Of a stretch of DNA of 64,000 nt, positions 17,682-26,204 are shown one piece after another (position 1 is the stretch's first letter; each line of letters opens with the position of its first letter). Position numbers and translations under genes: made by a program. The notes beneath the pieces are model-generated. The model had not been told where the DNA came from and made no database searches. It saw only the letters and a list, made by a program, of their open reading frames with translations. The stretch comes from HGM04593 sp045634085 (GTDB lineage: Bacteria; Bacteroidota; Bacteroidia; Bacteroidales; Bacteroidaceae): positions 1-64,000 of the forward strand of contig JAZQZM010000086.1 in assembly GCA_045634085.1 (NCBI GenBank), written 5' to 3'.

Positions 17682-18374
17682 TCATAACATCATTGCAATG
17701 TAAACTCTGATAATTCTTGTTTCCATTATGTATTTATTTGATGGTATCTCTATGCCGTAATTGTCTTTTAATGCTTTAGCCTCAAGGTTGTTGAACTTTC
17801 CTTTGCCTTGTAAGTATTCAGCTCCGACACCGTATTCTTCGAACATGACCTTAATGCCGGCTCCGTAGTATGGTGTATAACTGAATGAGAACTCATTGTC
17901 ATCAATAAGTGCGGAAACAGAGGGTATGAAATGGGAATAAACTTTTATGAAAGTATCTTTCTTTGGCAATTTGTATACAATAGATGGACCAACACGCAAA
18001 CCAAGGTTTGCTTGCATGAACTTTATTTTTTCTTGATATAAATCATCAGAGTACCTATCGCTGGGATAGGGCAAGGCTTTCTCCAGTTTCTCTTCTTCGA
18101 GAGAACCGAAATTTGCGGAAAATCCTAAGTCAATGGCAAATTTGACTCTGTTAAAGATGGGCTTCTTGTGAATGAACATCCCCCAACATCCCGAAGCATC
18201 GAATCCGACATAAGGGTCCTTGTTGTAACATGAGTTTTTTATGTCAGGAAAATTCAGTGAAACTCCAAGGCTAATAGTCTCGTCATATTTCCACTCATAT
18301 GGGGTAACTTGTGCAAATAGTTTAGTACTTTCCAATAGTGAAAAGGCAATAAATAATAATACGAGTCTTTTCAT
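17682..18374 (-). CDS. Exported beta-barrel-like protein of unknown function
   Basis: The protein (230 aa) starts with a signal peptide, MKRLVLLFIAFSLLESTKLFAQ. It then alternates short amphipathic strands with aromatic ends, for example VKFAIDLGFSANFG, ANLGLRVGPSIVYKL, TPYYGAGIKVMFEEYGVGAEYL and METRIIRVYIAMML. That pattern fits a small outer-membrane beta barrel. I do not recognise the family. It follows ispE on the same strand (18-base gap) and may be transcribed with it by read-through. Confidence 0.7.
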   Translation of the reverse strand: MKRLVLLFIAFSLLESTKLFAQVTPYEWKYDETISLGVSLNFPDIKNSCYNKDPYVGFDASGCWGMFIHKKPIFNRVKFAIDLGFSANFGSLEEEKLEKALPYPSDRYSDDLYQEKIKFMQANLGLRVGPSIVYKLPKKDTFIKVYSHFIPSVSALIDDNEFSFSYTPYYGAGIKVMFEEYGVGAEYLQGKGKFNNLEAKALKDNYGIEIPSNKYIMETRIIRVYIAMML

Positions 18375-18392
18375 AGTTTTGTATTTTGTGTG

Positions 18393-19223
18393 TTACATCT
18401 TCTTGCACCAGCAGAACATTCCTGTGAACTGAGCCTTTATCTTCTCAATATCCTGCTCCTCCTTGAAAATTCCGAAGAACGACGAGCCGCTGCCCGACAT
18501 CGATGCATACACGGCGCCTATCTCATAGAGCTGCTCCTTGATTCTCTCCATTGAAGGGTGTGCTGCAAAGACACTCTTCTCAAAGTCATTCTTCATGAGG
18601 CCTTTCCATTGCTCTACGGGCTGTTTGGCAATCTCGGTCAGCGGAGTCTCTGGCGCTGCAGGGCGCACAAGCGAGTATGCCTGCTTGGTAGATATGTGAA
18701 TCTCCGGCTTTACAAGAACAAGTGTGTAGCCGCTGATGTTGCAGGTGGTAGGTGTGAGAATGTTCCCGATTCCTGTTGCATAGGCAGGTGTATTCCTTAT
18801 GAAGAAAGCACAGTCGGCACCAATCTGTGCTGCATACTCCTCAAGTATGTCATCACTCAGGGCAAGACCTGCAATCTCATTGAGCATCTTGAGGGCAAAT
18901 GCGGCATCGGCGCTGCCTCCTCCAAGTCCTGCACCTGTGGGTATGTTCTTGTACAGTGCCATTTCTACTTTGGGCAACTTGTGGTCGGCAGCAAGAATCT
19001 TGTATGCCTTTACAACAAGATTGTCGTTGTTGTCGCCATCGAACACAGCATTGTGCATTGTAAATGTAAAGTCGGGCGCGTTGGCATCCTTTACTGTAGT
19101 AATCTCAAGTACATCCTCAAGCGGGATGGGGTAGAATACGGTCTCGAGGTTATGATAGCCGTCAGGGCGCTTAGACACGACATCGAGTCCGAGGTTTATT
19201 TTTGCGTTAGGGAATGTTACCAT
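18393..19223 (-). CDS. ispE: 4-diphosphocytidyl-2-C-methyl-D-erythritol kinase
   Basis: This GHMP-family kinase phosphorylates CDP-methylerythritol in the non-mevalonate isoprenoid pathway. The start MVTFPNAKINLGLDVVSKRPDGYH carries the family N-terminal signature, and the ATP-binding glycine loop GAGLGGGSADAAF follows near residue 90. C-terminal SMSGSGSSFFG is motif 3. I chose the ATG at 19223 (276 aa) because the longer frame would begin within the -7 promoter element. The gene is divergent from dnaB. Confidence 0.95.
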   Translation of the reverse strand: MVTFPNAKINLGLDVVSKRPDGYHNLETVFYPIPLEDVLEITTVKDANAPDFTFTMHNAVFDGDNNDNLVVKAYKILAADHKLPKVEMALYKNIPTGAGLGGGSADAAFALKMLNEIAGLALSDDILEEYAAQIGADCAFFIRNTPAYATGIGNILTPTTCNISGYTLVLVKPEIHISTKQAYSLVRPAAPETPLTEIAKQPVEQWKGLMKNDFEKSVFAAHPSMERIKEQLYEIGAVYASMSGSGSSFFGIFKEEQDIEKIKAQFTGMFCWCKKM

Positions 19224-19246
19224 TGGAAATTTCTTTTTGTGTTTAC

Positions 19247-19255
19247 GCAAAAATA
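19247..19255 (-). promoter_or_regulatory. -7 promoter element for ispE
   Basis: On the minus strand this reads TATTTTTGC, matching TAnnTTTGC, 24 bases before the chosen ispE start. Confidence 0.55.
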
Positions 19256-19344
19256 ATACAATCCTTTCATTTCCCGTTGATAACTTGCTTTTTTTTGTTG
19301 ATAAAGCAGTGCTGTCATCTTTTCTTTATTTGGGCAGATGTGTG

Positions 19345-19353
19345 TATCTTCGC
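19345..19353 (+). promoter_or_regulatory. -7 promoter element for dnaB
   Basis: TATCTTCGC lies 17 bases before the dnaB ATG at 19371. No well-spaced -33 element is visible. Confidence 0.6.
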
Positions 19354-19370
19354 AGTTGAAAAAAATAGCT

Positions 19371-20948
19371 ATGGAAGATATAAGTACACCAAAGAGAAGG
19401 GCGCCGCGTCGTCAGGCTGCCGATACTACACCCAAGTTGAGTGAATATGGACATGTACAGCCTCAGGCTCTTGAGTTTGAGGAGGCTGTGCTCGGTGCAT
19501 TGATGATTGATAGTGATGCAATGGGGCGTTTGGGCGGAACACTCAAGCCAGAGTCTTTCTACGACAAACGCAACCAGCTGCTTTTCGATGCAATACAGCA
19601 GATGGACCTCAGTGACCGTCCTATCGATATCCTCACCGTGACAGAATTCCTGCGCAGCAAGGGTACTCTCGATGAGGTGGGTGGTCCTGTGTATATTGCT
19701 CAGTTGACAAGCCGCGTGGTCTCTTCGGTGAATATTGAGTATCATGCCAACATCATTGCGCAGAAGAAACTGGCGCGCGACCTCATCAAGTTTACAAGCA
19801 AGACTCAGGTTCAGGCGTTCGATGAGACTCAGGATATTGAGGCACTCATGCAACAGGCCGAGTCGGAACTGTTCGAGATTTCGAGCCACAATATGAAGAA
19901 GGATTTTACCCAGATAAATCCTGTCATCAGCGAGGCATATAAGCAGATTCAGAAGGCGTCGCAGAATACCAGCGGTATCAGTGGTCTCAGCACCGGTTAT
20001 CACCGTCTAGACAAGGTGCTCTCGGGTTGGCAACCAACCGACCTTATCATTCTTGCCGCGCGTCCTGCGATGGGTAAGACAGCCTTTGCACTTTCACTTA
20101 TCCGTAACATGGCTGTAGACCAGGGTATTCCTGTGGGAATGTTCTCTCTTGAGATGGGTAACGTGCAGCTTGTGCAGCGTCTCATCTGTAACGTGTGCCA
20201 GATTCCTGGTGACAAAATCCGTAGCGGACAGCTCGAACGCTATGAGTGGGGTCAGCTCGACAGCAAGATTGTACAACTGGAGAATGCTCCTCTTTATATC
20301 GACGATACTCCGCAGCTCTCGGTGTTCGAACTCCGTTCCAAGGCGCGACGCATGGTGCGTGAGCATGGTGTCAAGATGATTTTCATCGACTACCTCCAGC
20401 TTATGACTGCCAACACTGGCAAGGGTAACCGTCAGGAGGAGATCAGTACAATCTCGCGTGCACTCAAGGGTCTTGCAAAGGAGTTGAACATTCCGGTAAT
20501 GGCACTCAGTCAGCTTAACCGTAATGTCGAGGGCCGTGAAGGTATTGAGGGAAAACGTCCTCAGTTAAGTGACCTCCGTGAGTCGGGAGCCATTGAGCAG
20601 GATGCCGATATCGTAATGTTCGTGAACCGTCCCGAGTACTTCCATATATATAAGGACGGTGACTTCGACTGGCGAGGCAAGGCCGAGATTATCATTGCAA
20701 AGCACCGTAATGGTGGACTTGACAATGTGCCGCTTGTCTTCCGCAAGGAGTATGCACGCTTCATGAATCTTGATGACGAGACACTGTCGCCACCGCCACC
20801 GGGTGACATGCCTGTAATGCGCGGTTCAAAGATGAATGCAGCGATGCCGGCGGAGCCGGAGTATATCCCCGATATACCTACTTACATACAGAACGACCAG
20901 ATGCCACCTGAACTGATGGGCGCCGGCAACGGCCCTGTGCCGTTCTAA
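19371..20948 (+). CDS. dnaB: Replicative DNA helicase DnaB
   Basis: This hexameric 5'-3' helicase unwinds DNA at the replication fork. Residues about 25-125 are the N-terminal DnaB domain (PQALEFEEAVLGALMID). The RecA-like domain carries Walker A in AARPAMGKTAF (about residue 230), Walker B in MIFIDYLQLM, and the sequence ALSQLNRNVEGR with SDLRESGAIEQDAD before the arginine finger region. At 525 aa it is slightly long because of a Pro-rich C-terminal tail. No intein is present. The start at 19371 follows the -7 element; an earlier in-frame ATG would lie upstream of it. Confidence 0.96.
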   Translation: MEDISTPKRRAPRRQAADTTPKLSEYGHVQPQALEFEEAVLGALMIDSDAMGRLGGTLKPESFYDKRNQLLFDAIQQMDLSDRPIDILTVTEFLRSKGTLDEVGGPVYIAQLTSRVVSSVNIEYHANIIAQKKLARDLIKFTSKTQVQAFDETQDIEALMQQAESELFEISSHNMKKDFTQINPVISEAYKQIQKASQNTSGISGLSTGYHRLDKVLSGWQPTDLIILAARPAMGKTAFALSLIRNMAVDQGIPVGMFSLEMGNVQLVQRLICNVCQIPGDKIRSGQLERYEWGQLDSKIVQLENAPLYIDDTPQLSVFELRSKARRMVREHGVKMIFIDYLQLMTANTGKGNRQEEISTISRALKGLAKELNIPVMALSQLNRNVEGREGIEGKRPQLSDLRESGAIEQDADIVMFVNRPEYFHIYKDGDFDWRGKAEIIIAKHRNGGLDNVPLVFRKEYARFMNLDDETLSPPPPGDMPVMRGSKMNAAMPAEPEYIPDIPTYIQNDQMPPELMGAGNGPVPF

Positions 20949-20993
20949 AGGAATGTTTTATGAAAGTCTCTCTTCTATGTAATTGGAAGTGTG

Positions 20994-21047
20994 TATAATA
21001 AACAGATGAAGGCTGTGGAGCTCCACAGCCTTCATCTGTTTATTATA
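20994..21047. terminator. Bidirectional terminator between dnaB and trpS
   Basis: A perfect palindrome with two 27-base arms (20994-21020 and 21021-21047) and no unpaired centre in the duplex. The central bases would open to form the loop. It serves two convergent genes. Confidence 0.88.
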
Positions 21048-21058
21048 GTGTTGGATTG

Positions 21059-22150
21059 TTACTTTCCTTCAGCGAATTTCTTTGCCTGCTCTTCGATGAG
21101 TTCCTTGTCCTCGAAATAGTTTATCTTCATTGCGCGGCGAACATCGTTCAGTGTGTCGGCCGCTACGGCTCGTGCGTTCTCGCAACCCTGCTGCAACAAT
21201 GCGTATACCTCGTGAATCTTCTGCTCCCACTCTTTGCGGCGTGCGCGTATTGGGGCAAGTTCCTCCTCAAGGATTGCAATGAGGAAACGCTTTACCTTAA
21301 CGTCGCCTAGACCACCACGCATGTAGTGCGCCTTCAACTCGTCAAGGTTTGGATACTCGGGCAGATATTTTTCGAAATGCTCGGGTCGGCAGAATGCATC
21401 AAGGTATGTGAACACGGTGTTGCCCTCCACTTTGCCCGGGTCCTGAACGCGCAGGTGGTCGGGGTCGGTGTACATTGACATTACACGCTGCTTAAGCTCC
21501 TCAGCTGTGTCCGACAGGTAGATGCAGTTGCCAAGCGACTTGCTCATCTTTGCCTTGCCGTCTGTACCTGGCAGACGCAGGCAGGCTGCATTTGTAGGCA
21601 GCAGAATCTCAGGCTCAACAAGTGTCTCGCCATATATGCCGTTGAAGCGGCGCGCAATCTCACGTGCCTGCTCAATCATTGGCTGCTGGTCCTCACCGGC
21701 AGGAACGGTTGTCGCGCGGAACGCTGTGATGTCCGATGCCTGGCTGATGGGGTATGTGAAGAAACCTACAGGGATGCTTGTCTCGAAGTTGCGCATCTGG
21801 ATTTCGGTCTTTACGGTCGGGTTGCGCTGCAGGCGCGATACGGTAACAAGGTTCATGTAGTAGAACGCAAGTTCACAAAGCTCGGGAACCTGTGACTGTA
21901 TGAAAATTGTACACTGCGACGGGTCGATACCTACCGACAGGTAGTCGAGTGCAACCTCAATGATATTCTGACGGACTTTCTCCGGGTTGTCGGCATTGTC
22001 GGTAAGCGCCTGTGCGTCGGCAATCATGATGAAAATCTTGTCATATACACCCGAGTTCTGAAGCTCCACGCGGCGGCGGAGAGAACCTACATAGTGTCCC
22101 AAGTGAAGACGGCCTGTTGGACGGTCGCCTGTAAGTATAATCTTGCTCAT
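21059..22150 (-). CDS. trpS: Tryptophanyl-tRNA synthetase
   Basis: This class I synthetase charges tRNA-Trp. The N-terminus MSKIILTGDRPTGRLHLGHY contains the HIGH-type motif HLGH at residues 16-19, and KAKMSKSLGN, the KMSKS loop, is near residue 205. The segment GEDQQPMIEQAREIARRFN is characteristic of TrpRS. The length of 363 aa is normal for the longer bacterial form. The ATG at 22150 was chosen because the upstream extension is not family-like and contains the promoter. Confidence 0.95.
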   Translation of the reverse strand: MSKIILTGDRPTGRLHLGHYVGSLRRRVELQNSGVYDKIFIMIADAQALTDNADNPEKVRQNIIEVALDYLSVGIDPSQCTIFIQSQVPELCELAFYYMNLVTVSRLQRNPTVKTEIQMRNFETSIPVGFFTYPISQASDITAFRATTVPAGEDQQPMIEQAREIARRFNGIYGETLVEPEILLPTNAACLRLPGTDGKAKMSKSLGNCIYLSDTAEELKQRVMSMYTDPDHLRVQDPGKVEGNTVFTYLDAFCRPEHFEKYLPEYPNLDELKAHYMRGGLGDVKVKRFLIAILEEELAPIRARRKEWEQKIHEVYALLQQGCENARAVAADTLNDVRRAMKINYFEDKELIEEQAKKFAEGK

Positions 22151-22174
22151 AATTTCGTTTTTTTTAATCTGTCT

Positions 22175-22183
22175 GCGAAGATA
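22175..22183 (-). promoter_or_regulatory. -7 promoter element for trpS
   Basis: On the minus strand this reads TATCTTCGC, 24 bases before the trpS start. No T-box or leader peptide is evident. Confidence 0.6.
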
Positions 22184-22314
22184 ACAATAATTTTCTTTAC
22201 ATTTGCTAAGAATGTGTGAAAATAGGGCGGTGGTCGTTGCAAAACCGCGGATGTCATTCGCGTATTGCCGGTTTTTGCTGTCTGTGCTCAATAAACTTTA
22301 AATAAATGGTTATG

Positions 22315-23394
22315 ATGAAGAAATTCAGTTTTTTTGCATTGGTTGCCGTTATGGGGGCAATGCTTGTTTCGGGTTGCTTTGGTTTTGAAAGTGAAATGAA
22401 GGGTAAAGAGTCATTCCTTCATCTTGATATAGAACAACGTCTTCAACTTGCCGAAGAGTACAGTGTCGTAAAAGAACTGCATGATGGGCGAGCTATTGTA
22501 AAATTGGGCGAAAAATATGGATATATAGACGCGAATGGCGAGGAGGTCATTCCTTGCATTCTTGATGACGTATGGGAGTTCAGTGACGGTTTGGCTGCAT
22601 TCGGATACGAAGGTGTCTATGGATACATGGATAAAAATGGTGAGCCTATGTTCGTGTGTACGCATGACAGGTTTTCCGATTTCAGTGAAGGCATGGCTTC
22701 GGTTGAAAATAATGGCAAATTTGGTTTTATAGATAAAACCGGCGAGGAAGTCATTCCTTGCATCTACGACTGTGCATGGGAATTTCTTGAAGGCAATGCC
22801 GCTGTCTGTCTGAATGGCAAATGGGGCTTTGTTGACAAGACTGGAGAGTATGTGATTCCTAGTATATATGATTATGCATTGAGCTTTTGTGACGGTTTGG
22901 CCTGTGTGAAATATGGTGGCAAATGGGGATTTATTGATAAAAATGGAGAGTCAAGGATTCCATTTGTGTTTGATGGTGCCACAAACTTTAGCGAAGGTCT
23001 TGCCGTAGTTGTAATAGATGGAGAATGGGGATACATTGATAAGACTGGCGAACTGGCGATTCCTTATGTTTATGACAAGGCTAAGGATTTCAAAGAGGGA
23101 CGGGCTGCTGTATTTGTGGATGGCAAATGGGGCTTTATCGACAAAAACGGAAACGACAAAGTTGCTTTCAGGTATGATAAAGTTGCAGATTTTGAAGACG
23201 GATTGGCACTTGTTGAACTCAATGGTAAACTTGGATTTGTAAACAGATATGGCAGAGAAGTGATAGATATTGTCTATGACAATCTTATTCCCGGTCCAAT
23301 GCCTCTTAACATCATACTTCTTGAAAAGAAAAACAGAAGAGGAGAAAGCGTCCTGCATTGCTATGATTGGGACGGGAATCTTTTGGAATTGTGA
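22315..23394 (+). CDS. WG-repeat lipoprotein (copy 1, 8 repeats)
   Basis: The signal MKKFSFFALVAVMGAMLVSGC ends in a lipobox, so the mature protein starts at Cys and is membrane anchored. The rest is built from about eight repeats of some 32-35 residues. Each carries the WG-repeat core, such as KWGFVDKTGEYVIPSIYD and KFGFIDKTGEEVIPCIYD, followed by F-x-D/E-GLAxV. WG repeats form beta folds on cell-surface proteins; their ligand is generally unknown. ATG codons at 22306 and 22312 are also possible starts. The gene is a paralogue of the one at 24019 and shares its C-terminal HCYDW-D/N-GN/S ending. A small lipoprotein gene follows. Confidence 0.85.
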   Translation: MKKFSFFALVAVMGAMLVSGCFGFESEMKGKESFLHLDIEQRLQLAEEYSVVKELHDGRAIVKLGEKYGYIDANGEEVIPCILDDVWEFSDGLAAFGYEGVYGYMDKNGEPMFVCTHDRFSDFSEGMASVENNGKFGFIDKTGEEVIPCIYDCAWEFLEGNAAVCLNGKWGFVDKTGEYVIPSIYDYALSFCDGLACVKYGGKWGFIDKNGESRIPFVFDGATNFSEGLAVVVIDGEWGYIDKTGELAIPYVYDKAKDFKEGRAAVFVDGKWGFIDKNGNDKVAFRYDKVADFEDGLALVELNGKLGFVNRYGREVIDIVYDNLIPGPMPLNIILLEKKNRRGESVLHCYDWDGNLLEL

Positions 23395-23517
23395 TTCCTG
23401 TACCGTTCCGGTTCTGTAAACCAGATTTTTATATTAAAATTTTGATTTTATAAATTAATGCCTTAAAATTGCTGTCGAGTTGTGATTCTCCCCAAAGTTT
23501 AACAAAAATCTGTTATT

Positions 23518-23883
23518 ATGAAGAAGTTTTTAATGATGATAGCGACAGTTGCATTCGTTGCATGTACTCCGATTGCGGATTCTTACGATGGTGAAACCTT
23601 GTCTGTCATAGAGAATGTCACTGTTGAATGTGCCGATGTGCTTGCAGAGCTCTTCGGCGATGTAGTTGACGATGTGTGTGATGATGTGGAAGACATTGTC
23701 GTTGATGTGGTTGACGATTTGGCTGATGATATGGAAGACATTGTCGTTGATGTGGTTGACGATTTGGCTGAAGATATGGATGAGATTGCCGTTGATGTGG
23801 TTGACGATTTGGTTGATGATATGGAAGAAAATGGGTTGTTGAACGACGTTGTTGACTTGATTTGTGAAATTGCTTTTGAATAA
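23518..23883 (+). CDS. Small acidic repeat lipoprotein (copy 1)
   Basis: MKKFLMMIATVAFVAC is a lipoprotein signal with lipobox FVAC. After a short spacer the protein carries three tandem 15-residue units beginning DDVEDIVVDVVDDLA, encoded by three nearly identical 45-base repeats (23680-23814). The units are strongly acidic and would make an amphipathic helix. The paralogue at 25682 has the same signal region (sequence after the Cys: xPxxDSYDG) but no repeats. I do not recognise a family. It lies 123 bases after the WG-repeat gene and is followed by a hairpin terminator. Confidence 0.72.
   Translation: MKKFLMMIATVAFVACTPIADSYDGETLSVIENVTVECADVLAELFGDVVDDVCDDVEDIVVDVVDDLADDMEDIVVDVVDDLAEDMDEIAVDVVDDLVDDMEENGLLNDVVDLICEIAFE
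23680..23814 (+). repeat. Three tandem 45-bp coding repeats
   Basis: Units 23680-23724, 23725-23769 and 23770-23814 are contiguous and in frame. Units 1 and 2 differ by about one base; unit 3 differs at several. A partial fourth unit follows. Confidence 0.9.
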
Positions 23884-23924
23884 AAAAGAGTGACGGATAA
23901 TACGTGTCATAACCGTATATTGGT

Positions 23925-23979
23925 AAAAGCGACAATCCATGATAAACTTAATTCAAATGAAACGTGGACTGTCGCTTTT
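23925..23979 (+). terminator. Terminator of WG cassette 1
   Basis: AAAAGCGACA pairs with TGTCGCTTTT, extended after one mismatch by TCCA/TGGA, around a loop of about 25 bases. A related hairpin closes cassette 2. Confidence 0.7.
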
Positions 23980-24018
23980 CGTATACATCCATTTTGGTGT
24001 TAATTAAATTAATATGAT

Positions 24019-25563
24019 ATGAAAACTGTTAGATTATCATTGTGTGCAGTGTCTTTTGTTGTCACTTTGATGCTTACGTCGTGCGGGTTTATTCTGTCTG
24101 AACTGTTGGGTGGCGTTTCTGAGACGCATGTGTATACCGAACCGTTGCTTGAGCAACCTCTTGAAACACGCCTGAGATTTCTGAAAAGATATGATTATAT
24201 AGGCGATTTCAAGGAAGGAAAGGCTGTCGTAAGGCGTGATGGCAAGTGTGGTTTCATTGACGAAGCCGGCAATTTGGTTGTGCGTTGCAAGTATGATGCA
24301 TGCTTTGACTTTGTTGATGGAATAGCTGCCGTTGAACGCAATCACGGATTGGGATTTATAGATAAAGACGGAAATGAAGTGGTTCCTTGCAAATACACGA
24401 ATCTGAATGATTTCGTTGACGGTTTGGCAGAAGTTAATTATTGGGGCAAGTGTGGTCTTGTGGATAAGGATGGTAATGAAGTGGTGCCTTGCATGTATGA
24501 TGGTGTAGGTCGATTCTCCGACGGTCTGACGTATGTCTATAAGGATGGCAAATATGGCTATTTTGATAGGGCGGGTAAACTGGTAATACCTCTGATTTAT
24601 GATTATGCCAGTAATTTTTACGAAGGTTTGGCGTATGTCAAACTTGACGGCAAGTATGGCTATATTGACAAGCTCGGGGAAGTTGTGATTCCCATGATAT
24701 ATGATAATGTCTATAGTTTTTCCGATGGCCAGGCACGTGTTGAATTGAACGACAAATGTGGTTATATAAATACCAAAGGAGAGGTTGTAATTCCTATGAA
24801 GTATGATTACGTCGGTATGTTTTCCGAGGGCCTTGCACGTGTTGAATTGAATGACAAGCTTGGATATATTGATAGTTGCGGCGAGGTCGTTATTCCTTTT
24901 ATGTACGATGCTGCAGGTGATTTTTCCGAGGGACTTGCGCGTGTCAATTTGAATGGCAAGTATGGCTATATTGACAAGGCCGGGAAATGCGTTGTGCCTT
25001 TTGTCTATGATTATAAGGGTGGTATCTTCGATTCCTCTGTTGGCATCTCCGGGGAGCTTGTGCCTGTCCTGCATGATGGTAAGTGGGGATTTGTCGGTAA
25101 GGACGGAGAATTTGTCGTTCCGTGTAAGTATGACGAGAAACCTAAATTTGAAAACGGTATTTCGCTTGTCAAATCCGACGGCAAATATGGTTTTCTTGAT
25201 ATAACCGGTAATGAAGTGACTCCCTGCCGGTATGACAGATGTTGGGAGTTCTGCGATGGCCTGGCTTCTGTTATGGTTGATGAGAGGCTCGGCTATGTGG
25301 ACACTGCCGGCAAAGAGGTGATACCATGCAGGTATGAATCTTGCAAGGATTTCTGTGACGGCCTGGCTGTAGTCTGCTTGAACGGTAAATGGGGTGTCGT
25401 CGATAAGGAGAACAAAATAGTTGCTGACTTTGTGTATGATGATATCTACCACTGCAAGGCGTTGCGTGTGGTTCTTTGCAAAATGAAAGGCGATAATGGT
25501 GGAATGATAATACATTGCTATGATTGGAACGGCAGTGCTTTTGTCGATAAGATGTCACTGTGA
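24019..25563 (+). CDS. WG-repeat lipoprotein (copy 2, 12 repeats)
   Basis: The signal MKTVRLSLCAVSFVVTLMLTSC carries lipobox LTSC. About twelve WG repeats follow across some 470 residues, for example KYGYIDKLGEVVIPMIYD and KWGFVGKDGEFVVPCKYD, linked by F-SEGLARVEL segments. The N-terminal lead-in (EQPLETRLRFLKRYDYIGDFKEGKA) and the C-terminal CYDWNGSAF match copy 1 at 22315, so the genes are paralogues differing in repeat number. The product should sit on the cell envelope. A small lipoprotein gene follows, as in copy 1. Confidence 0.87.
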   Translation: MKTVRLSLCAVSFVVTLMLTSCGFILSELLGGVSETHVYTEPLLEQPLETRLRFLKRYDYIGDFKEGKAVVRRDGKCGFIDEAGNLVVRCKYDACFDFVDGIAAVERNHGLGFIDKDGNEVVPCKYTNLNDFVDGLAEVNYWGKCGLVDKDGNEVVPCMYDGVGRFSDGLTYVYKDGKYGYFDRAGKLVIPLIYDYASNFYEGLAYVKLDGKYGYIDKLGEVVIPMIYDNVYSFSDGQARVELNDKCGYINTKGEVVIPMKYDYVGMFSEGLARVELNDKLGYIDSCGEVVIPFMYDAAGDFSEGLARVNLNGKYGYIDKAGKCVVPFVYDYKGGIFDSSVGISGELVPVLHDGKWGFVGKDGEFVVPCKYDEKPKFENGISLVKSDGKYGFLDITGNEVTPCRYDRCWEFCDGLASVMVDERLGYVDTAGKEVIPCRYESCKDFCDGLAVVCLNGKWGVVDKENKIVADFVYDDIYHCKALRVVLCKMKGDNGGMIIHCYDWNGSAFVDKMSL

Positions 25564-25681
25564 TTCAAATGACAGTGTGGTAATTTGTTAAGAGATACTG
25601 AAAAAGTATTTATTGTAGAATAGCGCTATAAATTACAGTCGAGTTGAGATGCTTTTCGCTGTTTAACCAGAATCTATTATT

Positions 25682-25900
25682 ATGAAGAAGTTTTTAATTA
25701 TGGTTGCAACAGTTGCATTAGTTGCGTGTGCTCCGGTCACGGATTCTTATGATGGTAAAATTCCGTCTGTTGTAGAGGATGCTGTTGTTGAACGTGTCAA
25801 TCGGATTGGTGAGATTGTCGGTGGTATTATAGTTGAAGAGATTGAAAAGGATGGGATGGTGAAGGAAGTTCTTGACTTGGTTTACGAAATGATGTTTTGA
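25682..25900 (+). CDS. Small lipoprotein (copy 2, without repeats)
   Basis: This 72-aa product begins MKKFLIMVATVALVAC, almost the same as the small lipoprotein at 23518, and continues APVTDSYDGKIPSVVEDAVVE before a short Ile/Val/Glu helix. It lacks the 15-residue repeats. The untranslated leader just before the ATG (containing CAGTCGAGTTG and ATCTATTATTATGAAGAAG) also resembles the leader of copy 1. Its function is unknown. Confidence 0.68.
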   Translation: MKKFLIMVATVALVACAPVTDSYDGKIPSVVEDAVVERVNRIGEIVGGIIVEEIEKDGMVKEVLDLVYEMMF

Positions 25901-25959
25901 GTAAACAGAACTGACCGGCAACAGGTTTCATGACGTGTGCCAAGACGGTATATTGGCTT

Positions 25960-26014
25960 AAGCGACAATCCTGAATGAATTCAATTCAAGTAATCACGGG
26001 TTGTCGCTTTTTTT
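25960..26014 (+). terminator. Terminator of WG cassette 2
   Basis: AAGCGACAATCC pairs with GGGTTGTCGCTT (12 bp, one G-T pair) and is followed by a long T run. It matches the terminator of cassette 1 in sequence. Confidence 0.9.
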
Positions 26015-26110
26015 TTGTCTTTGCTTTGCCAATATCCGGTCATAGCCTGATTATTCAAGGAATGCCTTAAATTATATAGGTGTGTTCTTTATCTTTTTAA
26101 GAAAATAAAT

Positions 26111-26119
26111 TATCTTTGC
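26111..26119 (+). promoter_or_regulatory. -7 promoter element for pheT
   Basis: TATCTTTGC lies about 85 bases before the pheT ATG, giving a leader of about 75 bases. The leader shows a small GGAAG/CTTCC inverted repeat but no T-box or attenuator that I can support. The rest of 25901-26204 holds only the cassette 2 terminator. Confidence 0.6.
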
Positions 26120-26204
26120 AGATTGAACGGAAAGGTGCAGGAGGCGACTTGGGAAGTACCTTCCTGTTAACCATTGTCTGAGGAATATAAAAACAAAATA
26201 TAAT

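Noticed and set aside
23680..23814. CRISPR-like repeats
   Set aside because: The repeats are directly adjacent, in frame and without spacers; they are coding repeats.
24037..25515. Long open frame (492 codons) on the minus strand opposite the second WG-repeat gene
   Set aside because: It is a by-product of the repeated codon pattern of the WG repeats, has no recognisable domain or signal, and opposes a clear lipoprotein gene.
26120..26204. T-box or leader-peptide attenuator before pheT
   Set aside because: No specifier loop, T-box sequence, Phe-rich leader peptide or terminator/antiterminator pair is visible.
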